Of a stretch of 64,000 nucleotides of DNA, positions 58,075 through 64,000 are shown one piece after another (the stretch's first letter is position 1; each line of letters opens with the position of its first letter). A program made the translations under genes and the position numbers. Origin of the DNA: Cenococcum geophilum 1.58 (lineage: Eukaryota; Ascomycota; Dothideomycetes; Gloniales; Gloniaceae); assembly GCA_001692895.1 (NCBI GenBank), contig KV748237.1:868001-932000 (forward strand), given 5' to 3'. The notes beneath the pieces were generated by a model, which was not told the origin of the DNA, searched no databases, and worked only from the letters and a program-made list of their open reading frames with translations.

Positions 58075-58352
58075 TGTCGAACGTTAAGGTCACTATCAAG
58101 TACCACCTTATGACTCACACCCTGTTTCTTGCCATCGTATGTCTTACTATCTATTTTCTATTACCTATTCATTACCTATCACCGACTGAGTGGCAATGTC
58201 GACCTGGTAGCGATTAAGTAATAGTTCCAAATCGTCGTTAGTGTTGTCGTCAGTGTCGTCGTTAGTTTTTTGCCCTAATGCTATGTATATAGAGAGCTTT
58301 TAGAGCTAGCTTTAATTAACAGAGTTCTTATAAGTGACTTGTCCGTCTAATA
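58075..58352 (+). repeat. 5' LTR of Copia-H
   Basis: Starts TGTCGAACGTTAAGG and ends CCGTCTAATA (RIP form of CCGTCCGACA). Contains (TCG)-rich repeats near 58,231-58,266. Confidence 0.93.
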
Positions 58353-58362
58353 GTTATAAGCC
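58353..58362 (+). promoter_or_regulatory. Putative primer binding site (initiator tRNA-Met half molecule)
   Basis: GTTATAAGCC begins directly after the 5' LTR. With one TpG-to-TpA change undone it equals GTTATGAGCC, the complement of the anticodon region of initiator tRNA-Met, as used by Drosophila copia. Short match; inference. Confidence 0.4.
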
Positions 58363-58449
58363 TGGGCCATTTACTACATTATCTTTAATTTAAACCCCTA
58401 ATTACCCTATTGTTAACTAAACAGTAGAGGCTTTAAAATGTCCTCTTAA

Positions 58450-61400
58450 TAATCCGAAACCCTTATTACGACGTATACTGTGATTCTAGTAGGCCTAAAC
58501 GATTAGGACTAATAGATTAGTATAGTTAAGTATAGAGCTAACGGTAAGAGTATATGGGAGTATATTAATCCGGATATTAAGAAAAATAATCTACCTAAAT
58601 ATAGAGCGATTACTATTAGTTATTAATCCTTAGAAGACTACGTTCTTAGCCCTTAATAAAGGCGAAAAGGAAGAGCTTTAAGCTTTATAAAAATTATATA
58701 ACTATGCTTATAAGCAGTATAAGAAAGAGGAAGTAGCCCTTAAGTCTTTACGCACCTATATTATTAACACTATTTCCTATAACTACATTAACTATACCTT
58801 TAAAGGAAATACCGTCTATAATATCCTTGTGTTACTTAAGCAGGCAGTTACTTTAACTAATAACGCTTAGAAGGTTAATCTAGCTACCTAATATTTAAAA
58901 ATAAAGAAAGCCCTAAAGAGTTAGAATATCGAGAAGTGGCTCTATAAGTAGGAGAAGGTGTATAACAACTATAAGAAGGTTAAACTACCTAAGGTAGATA
59001 GTAATCGACCAGTTAAGGACTTCGTGTATACCATTAAATCTGTCTTATTAGGATAGTTAGAATACTAGAAAAACAAATTACAGAACTTTAAGAGGAAGAA
59101 GGAAAAACTACCTACCCTTTAAGTTATTATTAAGGTCTATTAAAATTATTATTAATTAGACTTAGCTTAGAAGGCAAGGAGCTAGTAGGGCTCCTATACA
59201 GTAAGCTTTAAAGGAGAGCCAATTAATAAGCCTAAATTAGAAGATAAATTGGAAACTAAACCGGAAGCTAATTTTTTAAGAAGGATAGATAAAAAGGAAT
59301 AGACAAAGCCGTGTCTATGCGGATTGCTATACCTATAGAGGAAATGCTTCTACCTTATTAAGTTAATTCAACTATTAGGTTAAAAACTAAATAACTTAAA
59401 AATATAGTTAGTAGAGCAAAAGCTTACTAAGGCTTTACCTAAATTTAAGGCCTTAATCAACCGATTAAGGAGCTAAGCCTTATCTAATAAGAAGCTAGAG
59501 AATATAAAGAATATAGAGTAGAAGAGCTTACCTAGTAAACTATACGGAAGCTTTAAAGTCAATTAAGCTAGAGCTTATATTATATCTAATTACGCTCTCT
59601 ATAATAGTATAATTCTTAACCCTATAACAACCCTATATATTATTAATAACTAAGTAAGATTTATAGGTAATATCTAACTAGCTAGTAATTAGTTATATAT
59701 AAAATCCGGTATAGAAACTATTAAAGGCTTTAGAACAGCTAAAGTTACAGTTATTACCCCATTAGGAAAGAAGAAGATTTATCTAAATAAGGCTATATAT
59801 ATACTAGGATTTTATATAAATCTAGTCTATAATTAAAGACTTAATAAAAAAGGTGTCTTTTGGTATAATAAAGGCAACTACCTCTACCGTTACAGTGGCG
59901 AGAAGTTTATATATTGCGGATATTACTATAGTTAGATAACCCTTAAATATAACGAATTAAAGCTAAGGACGGAGGACGCGTCCTTTGCGGCTAAATTAAC
60001 GAAACCTCTACCGAATTAAAAGGTAGACGGACAACTTTAGTATAGTCAACTCGGATATACAGGAAGTGCTACTATTAAGCAATTACCTAAGGAAGTAACT
60101 AGGGCGATTCTATAAGGCCCTATAACAATTAAATATAAGACCTATATAGTTAGCAAAGCTTATAAGATTATATTAAGAAGAATACCTATAAATAAGGCAA
60201 TAAGGCCCTTCTACCATATACACGTGGATTTAATTTAGGAAATTAAAGCCTATAATAGACATAAATATATAATACATTTTCTTAATAATCTGATATAAAT
60301 AAATAAGGTTAAAATATTTACGTAGAAGTTATTAACCACCTAAGCAATTATTAAGTATTATAATGTAGTTAAGCAACACTACGGCTTTAAAGTCGCTATA
60401 ATTTATATTAATAACAAGTTATCGCTTAGAAACAAATTCGATAACTAGATAGCTAAAAAGGGTATTATAGTAAAGTACTTAGCTCTAAGTACACTAGAAC
60501 AGAACGGTCCTACGGAACATTTTAGGGGGGTAATTATAATAAAGTCTTAATATATGCGAATTAAAGCACGACTACTAGAAGAACTCTAGCCTAAAGTCTT
60601 TAAAGTAGCTGTTGGTTACACAAGGGGGATATCACGTAGCTACGGTTCGTAGATAGTATGATAATTGTTCTATATTCTTCTTAAAGAAAGGGGTAAGGAA
60701 CTTAAGGTTCCTCACCACGCTAGTGCCGCGGCGGCACGTGATGGCAACTTGCCGCATGTAACGGCAACTTGCTACACATGACGGCAATATACCTCATATA
60801 GTGACCATTTGCCTTTATTCCCAACAGTAGCAGCGTATATAATAAATAGGATACTAAGCCGACGGCTTAACTGGAAAACGCCCTTTAAAAAGCTTTAGTT
60901 AGTAATAGGTCTCTTACTAACTAAGCTAAATATAGCTTACTTACGTGTCTATAACTGTAGAGTATACCTACTTAAATATAACATTCCTTATACCTAAAAG
61001 CTTACTCCTAGAGCCTATATTAAGTATCTAGTAGGGTATAATTTAATGAATATCTTTTAAATATATATACTAAGCGAAGGGAAGGTAATTTATACTAGAG
61101 ACGTTATATTTAATAAACAACTTATTTATAATAATAGCCAGCTAAATCTAGTAAATTTACTTTAGAAGAAAGCTAATTAAATACTAGAAGTAATTAACGT
61201 AATTAACCCTAATAGGACGCTCTAGGAAGACCTAGTAGATGACATAAGTAAGGACAATAAGATTCTAAATAAAATTTAAGTTAAAGATAATGGAAATCAA
61301 CGCGTGGATTCTCGTGGAAATTAGGACCGTAAGGAGCTAGATACTTAAGGCGATAACGCAATTATAGTAAACACCTCTAAGACTAATCCTTTACCTGGCC

Positions 61401-63250
61401 TTCCTATACTAGAATTAACGCTAGAGCCTTAATTGATTTCTACTAATATAGAATCCTTAAGCACCTCTAGATCCTCCGCTCTATTAACCTATTAACGCCC
61501 TAGTTTTAAGTACATTGAAATTAACCTAGAGGAGTTAAAGAAGAAAGACTTAGCTAAGGTCTCTAAGGATAATATTATATAAGGAAGAAGATTAAAGAAG
61601 CTAATAAAGCAAAATAAAGCCTATTTAACTTACCTTAAAGAGGTAGATACCTTCCAACCGTTTTAAGCAGCCTTTTATATAGGGCTTAAATATTAAAGGA
61701 AAATATATTATAATAAGCTTCTACTTCTACCTAAGAATTAGAAGAAGCTACTAACTTACTAGTATAAAGTAGAGTTCCTAGTAGCCGCTATAAAGGAGTA
61801 TATAGACCTAGACAATCGTAGAACATTTAAGGTCGTAGATAAAACACTATTAATTAAAACGGTACCTATTATCTAGGTATTTACTTACAAAATAGATATA
61901 AATAGATACCTAACAAAATTTAAAGCCCGACTTTGTGTTAGAGGTAACCTATAAGAGTTAATCTATAAGGACACCTATGTAGTAACTCTAGCAGCCAAAG
62001 TCTTTAGAGTTCTCGCAGCAATTATTACAGCATTTAATTTGGACGTTTAGCAAGGCAACGCTGTTAACGCGTTTATAAACAGCCTAATTAATAAGATAGT
62101 CTACATTAAGTGTCTAGATAGATTTGCTATTAAGGGTAAATATTTACTACTATATAGAGCTCTTTATAGACTTTAATAATTGCCACGTCTTTAGTATAAT
62201 AACTTTAGCAATTAACTCATTAAATTAGGGTTAAAGCCCGTTAGTGGAGAGCTGTGTTTTTACTATAATAACTTACTAATTGTATTCTTTTATATAGATA
62301 ATATCTGCGTCACCTTTACTAAAGAAAATTAATTAGAGCTCTAGAGCTTTAAGGAAGTACTTATAAAGAAGTATAAGATAAAGAACCTAGGTAAACTATC
62401 CTAGTTCCTAGAAATTTAAGTCTTAAGAAACAGAAGTTAAAGAAAGCTATAGCTCTATTAAGACTCCTATATTAAGAAGATTACTAATATATTTTACCTA
62501 ACTAATATACGTTTAGTTAGTACACCTATAAGTACTAATAAGCTTCTACCTAACCCAGAGGAAGCTTTAAAGTAGGAGATCTACATCTACTAAAGGATAG
62601 TTAGATTACTACTCTATATAACCTATATTATAAGACCTAATGCAGCTAAAGCTTTAAGTAAGCTATTAGAGTTCCTATAAAACCCCTTATCTCTTTACAA
62701 CGCTATAGCTTAACGAGCGATTATATACCTATATTAGAATAGGACTTTGGCGATTAAATACTTAGGACAAAATATAGGAAGTTAAGCCTTTATAGGGGTA
62801 AGCGACGCGGTATTTAGAGACGATTTAATAAGCAGACGTAGTATAGAAGGATATTTGTTCACCTTATTCGGAGGAGTAATTAATTAGCGCTCTATAAAGC
62901 AGACACTAGTAATAAAGTTAAGCACAGAGGCAGAACTTACGGCTCTATCCTATATAGGAACTAAGTTAATTTAGTAGAGTCGCTTCTTTAAGGAAATTGA
63001 GCTATCCTTAGATAAGGAGCAAATAATCTACTGCGACAATTTATAGACGATTTAACTGCTTACAAAGGACGGATAAGAGCTATCTATAAAGCTTTAATAC
63101 GTCGATATATACTACTACTAGCTACGCCAAGAAGTACATAATAGCCGAATTAGAATTAATTGGATACCTACCGCTACTATAGTCGCAGACGGCTTAATGA
63201 AGGCCCTACCGCGTCAGAAGTACGAGGCGTTCGTTTAATAATTGAATCTC
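58450..63250 (+). pseudogene. Copia-H gag-pol remnant
   Basis: Gag covers about 58,450-59,420, with a Cys-rich knuckle (PCLCGLLYLQRKCFY) near 59,310-59,355. Protease is near 59,570-59,830. Integrase covers about 60,030-61,100 and is split at 60,605-60,831 by a solo LTR; the frame on the two sides rejoins exactly when the LTR and one GTAGC are removed (FKVAAYIINRIL). RT covers about 61,860-62,500, with the copia signatures FNLDVQQGNAVNAF and FFYIDNIC (from YVDD-type). RNase H covers 62,760-63,240, ending KYEAFVQQLNLVNIK. TAG/TAA stand at Gln positions throughout. Confidence 0.88.
60610..60826 (-). mobile_element. Solo LTR of the Copia-A family (217 bp)
   Basis: On the plus strand it starts TGTTGGTTACAC and ends ATTCCCAACA, with perfect 5-bp duplications GTAGC at 60,605-60,609 and 60,827-60,831. 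Its reverse complement matches the Copia-A 3' LTR at 5,291-5,477. With no internal region left, it is the product of LTR-LTR recombination after insertion into Copia-H. Confidence 0.92.
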
Positions 63251-63387
63251 GTTAATATTAAGGATCTAATTTAATTTAATTTAGATAATATTTTAACAAG
63301 GTAACTCTATAGGGGATTTCTTTAACTTAACACCAAATTGGTATCGTGACTTTTTCTATTTTCTATTTAGCTGCTCAGTCAAGACTA

Positions 63388-63403
63388 AGCAGCTAGGGGG
63401 GTA
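63388..63403 (+). promoter_or_regulatory. Polypurine tract of Copia-H
   Basis: GCAGCTAGGGGGGTA directly precedes the 3' LTR, the expected plus-strand primer site. Confidence 0.7.
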
Positions 63404-63681
63404 TGTCGAACGTTAAGGTCACTGTTAAGTACCACCTTATAACTTACACCCTGTTTCTTGCCATCGTATGTCTTACTATCTATTTTCTATTACCTATTCA
63501 TTACCTATCACTGACTAAGTGGCAATGTCGACCTGGTGGCGATTAAGTAATAGTTCTAAATCGTCGTTAGTGTCGTCGTCAGTGTCGTCGTCAGTCTTTT
63601 ACCCCAACGCCATGTATATAGAGAGCTTCTAGAGCCAGCTTCAATCAACAGAGTTCTTATGAGTGACTTGTCCGTCCGACA
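63404..63681 (+). repeat. 3' LTR of Copia-H
   Basis: 278 bp, starts TGTCGAACGTTAAGG and ends CCGTCCGACA. It differs from the 5' LTR mainly by C/T and G/A and is the less mutated copy. Confidence 0.93.
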
Positions 63682-63686
63682 TAGTT

Positions 63687-64000
63687 ATGACGGAAATCTA
63701 ACCGCATTTAGAGTTATGATGGAACACCAAAATACTGCCAAATGCCGATTTTCAGGCAAATCGCTAGTAAAAACCATCGCAAAGCATTATTTTATTATTA
63801 AACCCAAATGAAGCCTTAACTATATATAGGAGAGAGTTTATATCGACTTTTTACAGTGTATTAGGCAGCTGATTGCTTAGATAACCGCGAGTTGGCGGAT
63901 TAAAGTCCTCTGAGGCCCTTAAGCGACGAAGAGCGATATGTTCCGGCAGAATACCGAAATAGGAAACCGCTTTTCCTAATTAGACAGGCGGTTAGATTTC
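63687..64000. mobile_element. Element R: DNA transposon continuing after Copia-H (runs off the window)
   Basis: GGAAATCTAACCGC at about 63,692-63,705 has its inverted copy GCGGTTAGATTTC ending at 64,000. The segment 63,735-63,830 resembles MITE M's interior, suggesting a Tc1/mariner-related family. Inserted into the hAT element. Confidence 0.5.
63851..64000 (-). pseudogene. Coding remnant in element R, C-terminal end
   Basis: A minus-strand frame with a TAA stop at 63,851 reads LGKAVSYFGILPEHIALRRL, then RASEDFNPPTRGYLSNQLP, with two TAA near the window edge at possible Gln codons. Probably the transposase or accessory gene of R; not recognised. Confidence 0.4.

Larger units (their letters stand above)
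58075..63681 (+). mobile_element. Copia-H: complete Ty1/copia retrotransposon, 5,607 bp
   Basis: Two 278-bp LTRs (58,075-58,352 and 63,404-63,681) and a perfect target duplication TAGTT (58,070-58,074 and 63,682-63,686). The order gag, protease, integrase, RT, RNase H identifies it as Ty1/copia. A solo LTR of another family sits inside the integrase. Coding frames are RIP-mutated. Confidence 0.93.

Overview
The window looks like a chromosome segment of a filamentous ascomycete (Pezizomycotina) with a two-speed genome. About 1-41,130 and 57,460-64,000 are extremely AT-rich and hold nested transposons whose coding frames are full of TAG/TAA where Gln codons are expected. This C-to-T decay in CpA context on both strands is the footprint of repeat-induced point mutation (RIP). 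Between them lies a GC-balanced gene island (about 41,380-57,200) with short GT-AG introns and fungal gene families.

Left transposon block, read as layers: hAT remnant F (35,081-36,243, minus) and an Ngaro-type tyrosine-recombinase retrotransposon (36,383-41,127) flank Gypsy-B (minus; 5' LTR at 34,657-35,080, coding remnant 30,770-34,656, continuing at 5,478-5,881). Gypsy-B is split by Gypsy-C (5,882-30,769). Gypsy-C is split by Gypsy-D (13,898-28,160; same family as B; 5-bp duplication AAGAC). Gypsy-D is split by Copia-E (20,746-27,039; duplication GGGAC). Copia-A (1-5,477, entering from outside the window) abuts the left end of Gypsy-B. Gypsy-C is the most unusual: between pol and its 3' LTR it carries an extra ORF of roughly 2.7-3 kb, with an HxD...H...R pattern like that of 2-oxoglutarate/Fe(II) oxygenases.

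Gene island: a broken F-box-like gene (41.4-42.0 kb, minus); a VOC-fold gene killed by two nonsense codons (42.8-43.6 kb); a small two-exon gene of unknown function (44.3-44.7 kb, minus); a long decayed Clr5/ankyrin-type gene (46.1-49.0 kb); a nest of non-autonomous DNA transposons (49,136-52,107); an intact GFA/CENP-V-domain gene (52.3-53.3 kb); an intact RTA1-family membrane protein gene (54.5-55.4 kb, minus); and a zinc-ribbon gene with a frame break (56.4-57.2 kb). Only three genes appear fully open: the small two-exon gene, the GFA gene and the RTA1 gene. The nonsense codons in the VOC and Clr5 genes are mostly of the kind made by C-to-T change, as if mutation spread from the repeats.

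The 49.1-52.1 kb nest contains two inverted members of a family I do not recognise: ends TTATCTCATGAATCA, exact 8-bp target duplications, and each end capped by a separate 87-127 bp inverted-repeat module starting GAC and ending GTC. A solo end of the same family lies at 56.1 kb.

Right block: a hAT 3' end (57,462-58,054, minus) interrupted by a second DNA transposon, itself interrupted by a structurally complete Copia-H (58,075-63,681; identical-length 278-bp LTRs; duplication TAGTT). Copia-H in turn carries a solo LTR of the Copia-A family (60,610-60,826; duplication GTAGC). No rRNA, tRNA or CRISPR array was seen.
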